A stretch of DNA of 29,479 bases from Haplosporangium gracile (lineage: Eukaryota; Mortierellomycota; Mortierellomycetes; Mortierellales; Mortierellaceae). Shown in pieces: positions 20,088 to 29,479 of the stretch. The stretch covers positions 99,848-129,326 of the forward strand of contig JAAAUF010000009.1 in NCBI GenBank assembly GCA_015499985.1, in the 5' to 3' direction. The position numbers and the translations under genes are program-made. Position 1 is the stretch's first letter. Every line of letters begins with the position of its first letter. Under the pieces are notes generated by a model, which did no database searches, was not told where the DNA came from, and saw only the letters and a program-made list of their open reading frames with translations.

Positions 20088-22048
20088 ATGCATTCCTCAG
20101 GCACCCCGTTTCAAGGTCGAAATGCCAACAATAGTAACAACAACTACAGCAGCAGACAGGGCGATGGTCTTTCGCGCAGAAGTACCAACCCGTTCGCCTC
20201 TTGGATGGAACCCATTGACCTGGACCTTGATCCTTTCAACGATGCTTCTACACAATCTCAGTCTCATCAGCAACAACACCACCGCTACGATACACACCAA
20301 CAGCAACAAAGTACAACCGAATCGTTCAAATTACCCCATCCTCTCTTCCCTTCATTTTACATCTCTGAACACGCTTCGATCGATACTCCATCACAAGCCC
20401 ACTCATCCTCGCCACCGGCCCTAGCTATTACTCGCGATAGGTCCGAGCTCCAACAACAACATCACAATCGCACCTACACTCCATCTTCCTCGCACATGCC
20501 TACCCCTCCCATGCCTGCAGCCGGATCTTCATTCAACTCACCTTACGCCTCCACTCCTTCTCCAAGTTCCAATGACAATGGGACAGCATCCCTGCCTTAC
20601 AGTCCTTACCAATCGCCACCAATAAGACAAGATGGCCTTACCTCTCAACAAAGTCTGGCACTCAGAGACAGTCGATTGTTGGAGCCAGAACCCGTCTCCC
20701 CCAGCGCCTCTACCTTGGTAGGGTCACCCATGACTCCTCACGGTAATGGAAGGAGACCCTTTTCGTGGCTCGGAAATTCAGGCGATCAACCATCGAAGGG
20801 TACCGCCGGTTCACCTGAAGATTTTGTTCGCTCTGGTGGCGGAGGAGGAGGCAACGTTGCATCGACGTATCGTCTGGGAGCCTTTGGAAGCAAACGCAAG
20901 CCTCCTTCAAACTCCAAGGATGACCATGATTTCACGTCGTCAGTGGGGCCAGCCAGCGCAGCAAGGACACTAGGATACCATGACCAGTCCGGCGGTGGAG
21001 CAGCGCAGTTTTCTCCACACCACAAACAACAGCAGTCTGGGCCAGGTTGGGAGCCTCACGTTTCGGTGTTTATGGATGAGATTTCCTTAGACAGCTTTGT
21101 GCCGTCAGACACACCACCCAAGCAGAGTAACCATGGAGGAATCTACAATAAGGGATGCAGTAGAGACGGTCGCGCCTCGCCTGCGAGTGATTTTGGTCGG
21201 TCGTCCAATACTAGTATAGTGACACTGCTGGCTCAGACCAACACCATGACGACCAACTCGAGCTCGGCAACGCTGTTTGGAGGATTCATGACCAAGTCCA
21301 AGAGCCGCAATAGCTTTAAAAAGCTAAATGATTCGCAGGAGGATTTAATCGAGGCTCAGCATCAGACGATCACCATGTCCGCTGGAGGAAAGGCCTACTC
21401 CAAGAGACCCAAGGACAAGAAGTTTGGAAAGAAGGGTGGCGGTGGCGGTGGTGGGAAGGGAGGTAATGGTGGCGATGGTGGTAACTCGGATCGAAAGGCC
21501 CTATTCTCGAATGAGCGCACACTGGTCCACTGGATCAAGTTTGGAGTCCTCCTGGGAACCATGGCCCTGACGCTCTGCAACTTTGGACGGGCTGGCTCGC
21601 TTGCGTTCTATATCGGATCGTCGATATTGTTGGTGGCCATGGTTACACTGGGCTATGCTGTCTTGACGTTCCATTACCGTGACCGATCGTTGAGCCAACG
21701 ATTGAAGGTGGCGATGGCAAAGAAGAAGGCCAAGCGTGACAAGAAGGGTGGCGCTGATGCTGTTGACCCCTTGACATTGATTGCGAAGGAGGTTTGCTAC
21801 TATGATCGAAAGGGACCGACCATTATCTGTTGTATTCTTATCTTTGCCTGCAGCATCAACTTCTATCGTAAGTTTAGTGCCTTGTCACCATTGTTTATGT
21901 TCCTGTTTTGCAATCAAGCATTTAACAATCAATCTGACCCAATAATGAATTACTTTGGTCTTGTTCTTATTCCCTAGTGAGCATGGCGTATGGATCGACG
22001 ATGAACGGCAATGGGGGGTTGAGTTATTTCCACGTCAACGAGTTTTAA
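20088..22048 (+). CDS. VTC1-like DUF202 membrane protein with a long disordered N terminus, two exons
   Basis: Exons 20088-21867 and 21978-22048 (110-nt intron, GTAAGT donor, CCCTAG acceptor, phase 1) give 616 aa. Residues 1 to about 470 are disordered (His/Gln, Ser/Pro and Gly tracts, ending in a Lys/Gly-rich stretch). NERTLVHWIKFGVLLG at 475-490 starts a DUF202 domain of the Vtc1 type. Three membrane helices lie at about 483-500, 504-530 and 577-595, with a Lys-rich loop and YYDRKGPT before the third. In yeast, Vtc1 is the small membrane subunit of the vacuolar transporter chaperone that makes and imports polyphosphate. Neither an SPX domain nor the polyphosphate polymerase tunnel domain is seen. 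Yeast Vtc1 is only about 130 aa, so the N-terminal extension is the oddity. ATG 20088 was chosen over the 19941 frame start because the intervening residues mirror leader sequence. Confidence 0.8.
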
Positions 22049-22440
22049 AATCAGCATCCACTTTAATTCACACACATGCATCTCATCCTTTGTCTCCTTC
22101 AAACTTTTCTCTCATTCGCAAGCACCTTCACCCACTTTTTACATTCATTTTCACTCGCATTTTGCCACTGGATTTTTTTTATATTATCATCATTTAGCAA
22201 GGGATCACACAACCTCCCCCCATTAAACATGTCTTTTCCTTCTTTTTGCATCACAACATATTCTAGTCAGTTCACTCCCCCTCCTCTTTTCCCTCTTCTC
22301 TTCTTCTTGTCTTCGCATTAATACAATTACAAAGAATACAACCGATGACAGAAAATGTGCGAGAAAAAAAAAAGGTTCTCCTCTTCCTTACCTTTTGAAC
22401 GTCATTTTCTGTTTATTTTTGTCCTTCTGTCCGTCTGTTG

Positions 22441-22460
22441 TTTGTTTGTTTGTTTGTTTG
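22441..22460. repeat. (TTTG)5 microsatellite
   Basis: Five perfect TTTG units, with further imperfect TG-rich sequence on both sides. Intergenic. Confidence 0.85.
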
Positions 22461-22700
22461 TGTTTGAGTTGATTGCGTTTGAATGAAAAGTACAGATGTA
22501 CTCGAGCCTTGTGTTTAATTCTGACAAATGTGCAATGCGAGTTTTGGCCTTGGTCCATGCATTTTCTAAATGCCGCTCTGATAAAGATCTGTACCTCCCT
22601 TTGGACACGTGTAGGTGGGCACAGGAAAGGGAGGGAAAGAAGAGGAACAACATAGGGAAAAGAGGAAAAGAGAGGACAGAGGGCAAACGGCGGAGGTGAA

Positions 22701-22727
22701 GACAGACAAGACAGACAAGACAGATAA
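22701..22727. repeat. GACAGACAA tandem repeat
   Basis: Two perfect 9-bp units (22701-22718) followed by a diverged third, then CAGT repeats. Intergenic; no function apparent. Confidence 0.7.
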
Positions 22728-23819
22728 ACAGTCAGTCGGTCAGTCGACTAGCCAACAGGCTACAGCCAGCCAGCCAAAGAGAGCCTTTGTTGATTTCTCT
22801 TACCCTGGACTTGAGCTCGAGGCGTTTTTCTTTTTCGGGAGTAGTAAAAAAGGGAAAGGCGCCTTTTTAACGAGCTTTTTGCTCTTTGCCACCCCTCTCC
22901 CCTTCTTCCTGTCTTCACTCTCTTCTTTTTCACATACTTCCTTCCCTCACTTTATCTCTCGGTCTCTCTCTACACTCACTCTCATACATATTTTTTCTCC
23001 ACTCTCACGCGCTCACGTTCACGTTCACGTTTTTTCTTGTTTCACTTTACACAACGTTGCTGCATTCGGCATACCCGACATTACGTTTTTTTTTTGCATT
23101 CATGACCCTTCTCCATTGATTCCTCAGCATCTATTCTTTTGTAATCTTCTTTCTATTTTCTACCCACCAAAACTACTCCGCCTTTCCCAACAACGTAAGT
23201 AACAAAGACGACAAAGACAAGGATTTCTTGGCATACAACCGTCATTATGCACACGACCCGCTTCTTCAAGGCCCGCCGCAGCACCCAGCAGCAACGTGTT
23301 TGACCGATGGTAGTCAATCAGTCTCACTCACTCGCGGCGGTTTATCAGTAAACCCATCAGTGGTGGCAAAGTCAACCATCAATAAAGACACTCCTACCTG
23401 CGCCTCCGCCTCCGCCTCCCCTCCGCCATTCCTGCTGCGGCTGATTCCCACTGCAATGGACGTGAATGGCCAATGGAAGAAAAGCTTCCCATGGCAGGCA
23501 GCAGCTCATCACCATTCAGCTCATGCAACAACAATAACAACTGTAGTTGGTTAACACTCTTTTCTTCTTGACTTTTTTTCCTTGATCTTGTTCAGCAGAT
23601 AGTGCGAGAGCAATCAAAAAAGCGAATTATCTCTCTGTTGAATTTTATTCAGCCCATCTAGTACTAAATCCTTTTCATTCGAGCCCAAGTCCGAACCTAT
23701 CAATCTCTCGCCTTTATCTCAACGGCCTTTGCATTCCTTACGATCACCACCACCACATTCTTACACCACTTCCACTTCTACATCACCCACCACCTTCACA
23801 GTATTATCACATACACCAA

Positions 23820-24817
23820 ATGAGTCTCGGTCTAGTACTAGTAGGCCTCGCAGCCATATTCTACATCACAGCCTACAACATGTTCATCCAGATGCTTACC
23901 CAACGACTCGGCGGATCTATACAGGACCCTTTACAGCTCTGGGAGGCCCTCAATACCATTGGTCTATTGCCCATTCGCACTCGGGCCTGGATCTTTTCCA
24001 AAATTGTGGGCTTGGCTAACCCGTATGCACGCACGATTGATTTTCGGATCACGGAATTGCGGAAAGGGAAAGCTTGTGGTGTCATGAAGGTAAGCAAAGC
24101 AAGGAGCAACAGTGAGAGGCAGAAGAAAGAGGATGACGACTTTTTTTTTAGTGAGAGTAGGTAGTAATAGGAAACAGAGCGATGCTTTTTTGCATGGTGG
24201 ATGGATGGTCTACTCAACAGAGAAACGAAAAAAACAAAGCATTGTGATTTAGGGGAGGGGTGAATAACATCACACGACTATACAAGCAATCGCTTACACA
24301 ACAAAAACAATGCTGGTCCCATTCATCTTGAGAGTAGCAATCAAAGATCAACTCGAACCCCTTCCAACGAGTCCACGAGGCCGCACTCATCACCTTTGGC
24401 GAGACCGTAGGAAGCCTTGCCTTTCTGACCCTCCTCAACCACACCACCGACATTGCCTTCCTCACCAACATCAACGCCGACGTAAGTATCTTTCCTTTGT
24501 CTTCTTTACTACTCGCTCTTTCGTCCTTCGCAACAATTGACGTCCATCCATATGTATAAAAAACTAATTTAAACCTCCTTCCTCTTTTCACGTATACCAC
24601 TACAACAATATAGTACGTCAAAGTGTCGAGGGGCCTACTAACGGCCAGCTCAGTCATCCTTCCCATCAAGGACAGAGAGGTTACAGAACTAATCACCCAT
24701 GTCCTCATCAAGAACGCTTCCTTTGAGACCGTCGCCCAGCTCACCTTGACTTGGAAGGTCGACCTCCTAGGCACTTCTCATACCCATACCATTCCTACCG
24801 CCATCCCTTCTAAATGA
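23820..24817 (+). CDS. Membrane-anchored DUF4442 / hotdog-fold thioesterase-like protein, three exons
   Basis: Exons 23820-24089, 24338-24481 and 24614-24817, all phase 0, give 205 aa. Introns are 248 and 132 nt with GTAAGC and GTAAGT donors. A hydrophobic helix at about 3-24 suggests a membrane anchor or targeting segment. From about residue 70, RKGKACGVMK followed across the splice by NPFQRVHEAALITFGETVGSLA matches the DUF4442 hotdog family (the NPF..VHAAALT..GE signature). YVKVSRGLLTASS and the closing beta strands complete the fold. Family members are presumed acyl-CoA thioesterases; the substrate is unknown here. An AATAAA lies 27 nt past the stop. The gene is convergent with the exchanger gene. 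The exon-2 acceptor (GAGAGTAG ending at 24337) is not pyrimidine-rich, so that boundary is the weakest. Confidence 0.8.
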
Positions 24818-24843
24818 CGAACGAAAATATCTTCAAGCAATTC

Positions 24844-24849
24844 AATAAA
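24844..24849 (+). terminator. Polyadenylation signal AATAAA for the DUF4442 gene
   Basis: AATAAA 27 nt downstream of the stop at 24817, followed by a T-rich stretch near 24860. Confidence 0.6.
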
Positions 24850-25134
24850 ACGCATTGACCTCTTTTTTTCTCAGTCTGTTATCCTGACAGTCATATTGTG
24901 GTTTTGTAATGGAACAGTGCACGCACCGCCACCACCTTCGGGCATCCAACGCCCATTACTTAGCATAGCAAAACGACGTTACTATCATCTTTCATCGTCA
25001 TTAACGTCTTCCCAGTCTAGCACTATCTACTCTATGAGCCATTGCAACCTTCCAAGCGTCTTCGTCATTTCCCAGAACATTCATAGTATCATTGAACAGC
25101 GGTGCGGAGGAAAAAATGCAAAGAGAGGTATATT

Positions 25135-25140
25135 TTTATT
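25135..25140 (-). terminator. Polyadenylation signal AATAAA for the Ca2+/H+ exchanger gene
   Basis: TTTATT on the plus strand reads AATAAA on the minus strand, 57 nt beyond the exchanger stop. Confidence 0.55.
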
Positions 25141-25196
25141 ACGATGGCAACGACAAAATTAAATATAAGTGTAAGGAAGAGTTGATGTATGGCAAC

Positions 25197-27381
25197 TTAT
25201 TGACCAGCAACGGCTTGAGCGATAGCATTGGCAGCATGACCTGCAACAGCCTCTCCTGTCGCGGAAACGGGGTCTGGGAGGTAGAAGATGGCAATGGCAA
25301 CGATGACATAGGTGCTCAGCAACATGATGCCCTCAAGCCAATTGGACTCTCCATCCTGGATCAAGTAGTTGACAATCAGGACAGAAATAAACATGACACT
25401 GGTCTCGAAAATACCAAAGAACAAGTCCATGTCCTTGCTCAGACCCCAACCGATGATGACCATCAAAGGACTGACAAAGAGAGCAATCTGCATCGACGAG
25501 CCAATGGCGACACCAATGGCAAGATCCATCTTGTTCTTCATCGCGACAGTGACAGCAGTGACGTGCTCGGCGGCGTTACCGACTATGGGCAACAAGACCA
25601 GACCGATGAAAGTTTGAGACAGACCCCAGGAGTCTGACAATCCCCCGATGGATCCGACTAGGGACTCGGCACAGAAAGCGACAAGAACGGTGATACCGAG
25701 CAAGAGAATGATGCCCAACCAAAGAGGAAGAAGCGGGATCTCCTCCTCGTCGGACTCGGTAGCGTACAGGTGCTCGTGGGTCTTGAGCTGGAACCAAAGA
25801 TAGAGGACGTAGACGAGCAAAAGGACAATAGCGGTACCATGGGACAGGTTCTTGACATCGGGGTGTGCAATTGACTCGGAAGCGGTAGCAATGAAGGCGG
25901 CGGGTATCAGAAGGGACATACAGGACAAGGCCAAGAGCGAAGCGGATGTCTGGGCAGCAGTCTGGTTAAATGTCTGACTCTTATACTTGTAACCACCAGC
26001 GAGGAAGCAGAATCCGAGAACCTGAAGATGTTCAATGTAGAAGAGATATGAAAACGTGGTGTTAGCAAAGCCATCAGCTTTTTCCAAACATTGAAAACTA
26101 GGCACGCTTAATTGTAAACTGTCTCAGCCTCAGTCACAGCCTCGGGCCCTCAGCCCACTTACAAGCAACAAGTTGGAGAGAATGGAGCCAATGATGGAAG
26201 CCTTGACGACCTGAATTTTGTTCTCTTTGAGCGCAATGATGGAGAGAATAAGTTCGACGGCATTTCCAAAGGAAGCGTTCAGCAAAGCACCAAGATTCTA
26301 ATAATATGAAGCGAGATATATGGATATGGCGCGTGAGCAAAGTCATCTAAATAGCATGCAGCATGATTTACTAGCAATTTTTCAGCTGCTGCCAGGGTCA
26401 TATTTTTTAAAATAAAGAGGAGGTGACCACAATCAAGAGTGTATAGAGAGAGTGCAGTGCATACCTCGCCAAGTCTCAATGAAATCTCTTCGGTAACAAA
26501 GCCAAGGACTATTGCCATAAATGATATTGGAATATGAGTTGGGGCGAGAGGCAGAAGAAGTCGAGGAAGAAGAAGAAGGTTAGTCATGCTCAATTGGAGT
26601 GCTCAAGTCTCAGAGCACTTATTATTATTGTTTTGCTACAAAGTGTTAACTGCGGTCACTTATCGGCCCAAATCCTCTTGTACAACCGAGGCTAAGTGCA
26701 AACAAGTACGGCCAGCAACATATGTCTACGACGCCGCCTCTTTGTAGCCTCTCTTCCCTTGGCAAGCAAGGACGGCGGTACGGAGGGCAAAGGGCAAAGG
26801 TGAGAGACAGAGAGATGAAGGGTATCAGGCTGTACCATCCTGTCATTTCCTTGCGGATAATTTGAGTCTTCCCGTCAATGATTATTTTCCCAACGATTCC
26901 CCGGTCAGCACTGGTAAAAAATATTAATAAAAATAGGAATAACAAGAGGAAGGTACTTACGTTTAGCCAAGGGGATGATAGCAATGAAGTTGAGAACGAA
27001 GGTAATGACATCGGACCAGCCGACATGGCCGGAAGCGATACCAAAAGGGATAAAAACGAGAAGGACATTAATCTTGGACGAGAGGAGGACGAGCTTGAGG
27101 CATTGAAGAATGTTCAAGGGTTTGGGGTGTCCGCCGTTCTCGGAGCCAAGGATGGGGTCACCGTGGAGGAAGGAAGGGGGCAGCGAGTCTCTGTTGAGGC
27201 GAGCAGAGCGGACAGTGACCCTCTTTTCGGGGTTGGTCGAGATTGGGACGTCGTTGGTGCTATGGTGGCTCCTGCTACTATTGACGGAGCCAGCTCGCTG
27301 AAGAGGAGCGTCCTTGATGGAGGGGGGTGGGGATGTGGTTTGGGCCGTTTGATCGGCATTTCTGTGGGTGGTGTTCTCCAT
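25197..27381 (-). CDS. VCX1: Vacuolar Ca2+/H+ exchanger (CAX/VCX1 family), four exons, 474 aa
   Basis: Exons in coding order are 27381-26961, 26508-26465 (only 44 nt), 26297-26163 and 26021-25197, total 1425 nt. Introns are 452, 167 and 141 nt. The splices rebuild the CAX core exactly: [41 protein letters not shown] and [15 protein letters not shown]. The two ion-binding alpha repeats are present (GNAVE at 166-170, GNAAEH at 348-353), separated by an acidic loop (ESDEEE near 290). About eleven membrane helices follow a Ser/Arg-rich N-terminal tail of roughly 85 residues, the usual site of autoinhibition in this family. The protein exchanges vacuolar protons for cytosolic Ca2+. ATG 27381 is the first Met, following a C/T-rich leader on the sense strand. 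Confidence 0.92.
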
Positions 27382-27963
27382 GGGAATGTGGATGTTCTTT
27401 ATGGGTAGTGGGAGGGGTGGAATGGGGGAAAGAGAGATGAGGAACGAGAAAGGGGGAAAAGAGTAAGAAGAAAAGGGAGAGGAGGAGGAGGGGGCAGATA
27501 GATAGGAGAGCGAACAAAGGACGGAGACGAGAAAGAGAGAGCAAGGGACGCAAGCCTGAGTTTTGCTTTTTCAGGAAAACTGGCACTGGATTAAAAAAGC
27601 CAAAACGCTGTAGTCAAAAAGTCTAGGTGCACAAATTATTCGAATCCAAGGTACTAATAAATGAATGAAATAGGACTAGCTTAGGTTATGATTCTTTTGA
27701 GCGGAGAGGTGAAGGATTCCTTTTTTCTGAACAAAAGGCAGGGGGTAATTATGTAGCGTAAATGGAGATAAGAAATACAACGATGATGTATGGGATTTGG
27801 AAGAAAAGGGAGGAAAAGAGTGGCCTTTTCCTCCGGCCTTTATGTGTTTTTTTTTCATCCTCTTTACTGTTCGTGCTGTTATTTGCCTTTTCCTTTGCCA
27901 TTTTCCTGCCTTTTGTCGATTTGTTGTGTGGGTGTGCCTATGTGAGCAAAACAAAGCGACAAC

Positions 27964-28003
27964 ATGTCAGAAGGCGTTTTTCTTCCAAACACCCAACAAA
28001 CTG

Positions 28004-28039
<36 letters not shown>

Positions 28040-28080
28040 AGGACGACAATCAAAAAACAACAACGGTGCTCTTTTCTTAG
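27964..28080 (+). CDS. Possible first exon or short ORF with an Asn tract
   Basis: ATG 27964 (context GACAACATG) follows a T/C-rich stretch typical of leaders in this window. It encodes MSEGVFLPNTQQTD, then eleven Asn, then an acidic EDDNQ segment before TAG at 28078. It could be the first exon of a plus-strand gene, but no good donor precedes the stop. It may instead be chance translation of a CAA repeat. Confidence 0.2.
28004..28037. repeat. (CAA)n microsatellite, about 11 units
   Basis: An uninterrupted AAC/CAA trinucleotide repeat of 34 nt. In the frame of ATG 27964 it encodes poly-Asn. Confidence 0.9.
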
Positions 28081-28352
28081 AATGACCACCTTGGTTGAAC
28101 AGCCCCAACTCTTCACATTCTTCGCACTTTTGCACTAAACTATTGCCGCAGACGGGAAAAGGGATTTCTGCTCTGAGGTACGCAACCATGTTTTCTATTT
28201 TTTTCCCCCTTTCTTGGCTGTACAGGTTTTGAGATCCTCAACCTTGCTTATTTTTTTTTGCTGCATGGACATATGAAGAGCACAAATAAAACAACAAACA
28301 TCACTTTGCATTTCTTCTCCTTTCCCAAACGACCAAAGATGAAGCGAAACTC

Positions 28353-28883
28353 ATGAAAGACAGTACATTCTCAAACTTACCGGGGTTCGATTGCTTATTT
28401 GTTGTTTCTTTTGTTATTATTCGTGCTTTTGCTGAGTGGCCGCGGGTAAGTGCCAGCCCACCCAGTAGATGCTCTTCCTGGTCCTTTCAGTGGAAGAACA
28501 CTCGTTTTGCAACGCATAAGCACCTTCATTCAGTGGTGCAGAGGTTTACAAAAAGGCGGGGACTGGCTAATCCAAGAGACTACTGCAGTTCCAATATGAC
28601 TTTCATTGTAAACTATACATTTGGACAGCAGCAACCAAAAAAAAAAAAAAAGGTGGGATCACGTACCCAGACCTGGACGACTGAGTGGCCGCCTCCTTTT
28701 TTTTTCTTAGATCAGTCCACACTCCAAGTCCAATTGACACTGGCACAGAATTGTCCTCTTCGATTCAGACTTATCTTTGCTCACCATCCATTTTCGGACG
28801 TCGAAAGTCCAAAAAAGGTCGAGGCCATTCCAAAACGGCATTATTGTGGTCTTGTACCTGCTCGGACGATGGATGAACAGTAG
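28353..28883 (+). CDS. Unrecognised open frame, 176 codons, possibly spliced
   Basis: Open from ATG 28353 (MKDSTFSNLPGFDCLF) to TAG at 28881-28883, and open a little upstream. It contains an internal GTAAGT...TTTCAG segment of 45 nt (28445-28489) and a 15-nt A-run giving poly-Lys, followed by a strong TTTCTTAG acceptor at 28710. With the 45-nt segment removed the frame is kept. No family is recognised. The length exceeds chance expectation modestly; the homopolymer and the pyrimidine tracts argue that not all of it is exon. The minus strand lacks a better candidate. Confidence 0.25.
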   Translation: MKDSTFSNLPGFDCLFVVSFVIIRAFAEWPRVSASPPSRCSSWSFQWKNTRFATHKHLHSVVQRFTKRRGLANPRDYCSSNMTFIVNYTFGQQQPKKKKKVGSRTQTWTTEWPPPFFFLDQSTLQVQLTLAQNCPLRFRLIFAHHPFSDVESPKKVEAIPKRHYCGLVPARTMDEQ

Positions 28884-29420
28884 AGACGGAGGGCGGCAGA
28901 GGGCCACAACAAACTCTCTTCTTTTTTTTAGACATTTCGCAAGTATAATCGAACCTTCTCAACATTCTTTTTGTGTCATGTTTTTAGATTCATATACTCT
29001 TTTGGACTATTGGGCTTTCTAAGCTCGTGGTGGATTGGTGGGGTTTACTTTGCCATTCAAAAACTATCACACTTTTTTATTTGTCACGGAGTAAAGCCGC
29101 ACAACATTCGCAATCAAGCAGGCATGAAAAGCATGTTGTATCTAATTTCAAACAATACAGCCTGCAACTCCTTTATGCCTCCTCGTTTATGCCCACACCG
29201 CCACGATTGCGTCGACTTTGCACCGCCACGAAACTCCTTGCTCCGCCTCATCTTTGTGCCGGGGGCTGGATATTCTTTGTTTCCTTGCCAAGAAAATAGC
29301 GTTATTTCCTATCAAGGATTTACGTCTACACTACACTTTTCATGACAAACAGTCCCGAACAAATGTTTTTGCTAATAAGGAATCATCCTTTCTGGCGAAT
29401 GTTATGAGTTTGTTGGGTAG

Positions 29421-29479
29421 GTGGATTTCAGGGGACTCTATTGTACGAAGTGCAAGAAGTACATGCACAGGGATATCAT
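29421..29479 (+). CDS. Possible exon fragment with a TnpB/Fanzor-like zinc-ribbon end (runs off right edge)
   Basis: After an acceptor-like TTTGTTGGGTAG, the plus frame reads VDFRGLYCTKCKKYMHRDI to the window edge. The pattern C-x2-C, a short spacer, then HRD-I matches the second half of the OrfB zinc ribbon followed by the last RuvC aspartate in TnpB and in its eukaryotic relatives, the Fanzor nucleases. Only 19 residues are visible. The first CxxC half and the RuvC-I/II motifs were not found upstream, so this may be a terminal exon, a decayed copy or chance. The opposite strand is also open here, which weakens the call. Confidence 0.25.
   Translation, partial: MDFRGLYCTKCKKYMHRDI

Larger units (their letters stand above)
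22049..23819. other. About 1.8 kb between the VTC1-like and DUF4442 genes, with a promoter-like C/T tract
   Basis: An ATTAAA at 22222-22227 may end the VTC1-like transcript. TTTG and GACAGACAA repeats follow. The stretch 22840-23190 is strongly C/T-rich on the plus strand, like the leaders before other starts here, and ends at a GTAAGT donor (23195). A TTGTTCAGCAG acceptor ends at 23598. These could bound a 404-nt 5'UTR intron of the DUF4442 gene. The 108-codon frame at 23228-23554 begins with TTG and has no recognised motif. Confidence 0.4.
27382..29420. other. Right-hand region without a confident gene
   Basis: Bases 27382-27560 are the purine-rich (sense C/T-rich) promoter side of the exchanger. 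Farther right are possible coding pieces on the plus strand: a short ATG frame with poly-Asn at 27964-28080, an open frame at 28353-28883, and another at about 28932-29345. Acceptor-like sites (TTTTTTTTTCTTAG ending 28710; CTTTTTTTTAG ending 28931) and a GTAAGT donor at 28445 suggest a spliced transcript, but I could not assemble a coherent protein. Confidence 0.4.

Noticed and set aside
23228..23554. 108-codon plus frame upstream of the DUF4442 gene
   Set aside because: It starts with TTG, has no recognised motif and falls inside a likely 5'UTR intron.
29343..29479. Minus-strand open frame at the right edge ending at a TGA at 29343
   Set aside because: About 45 codons are open with ordinary composition, but no motif or polyadenylation signal supports it; it remains the main competitor to the plus-strand zinc-ribbon reading.

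Overview
The window reads as nuclear DNA of a filamentous fungus. Genes are interrupted by GT-AG introns, mostly about 95-270 nt with a few longer. Predicted proteins carry long Ser/Gln/Asn/Gly tracts, and the sense strand before most start codons is strongly pyrimidine-rich. The gene set (a CSL-type transcription factor, ELP6, an ANKRD39-like ankyrin protein, APC13, an alpha-arrestin, a VTC1-like DUF202 protein, a VCX1-type Ca2+/H+ exchanger) fits an early-diverging fungus. A Mucoromycota/Mortierella-type genome is my best guess, from general knowledge rather than a search.

Layout. 1-1906 (minus): the N-terminal and central part of a CSL/CBF1-family DNA-binding protein that runs off the left edge. 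3889-6417 (minus): an unrecognised, mostly disordered 842-aa protein. 7504-10523 (plus): three compact head-to-tail genes, ELP6 (4 exons), an ANKRD39-like protein (2 exons) and APC13 (3 exons), with gaps of only 153 and 123 bp. 10940-15447 (minus): a four-exon, 922-aa alpha-arrestin with a 1.09-kb first intron, convergent with APC13. 15448-18400: about 3 kb with no gene I can assign. About 18423-19118 (plus): a probable small secreted cysteine-containing protein whose start codon is unclear. 20088-22048 (plus): a 616-aa protein with a C-terminal three-helix VTC1-like DUF202 domain. 23820-24817 (plus): a membrane-anchored DUF4442 hotdog-fold protein. 25197-27381 (minus): a vacuolar Ca2+/H+ exchanger in four exons. 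27382-29479: no confident gene, but several open stretches. The last 59 bases can encode a C-x2-C...HRD peptide that resembles the zinc-ribbon end of TnpB/Fanzor nucleases.

Exon structures were derived by hand by matching GT-AG sites to reading phase and to remembered family motifs. Every multi-exon model given as a firm call closes in frame from ATG to stop. The genes do not form one pathway. Themes are transcription and tRNA-modification housekeeping (CSL, ELP6), the cell cycle (APC13), membrane-protein trafficking (arrestin) and vacuolar ion/polyphosphate physiology (VTC1-like, VCX1-like). I saw no tRNA, rRNA, CRISPR array or intact transposon.
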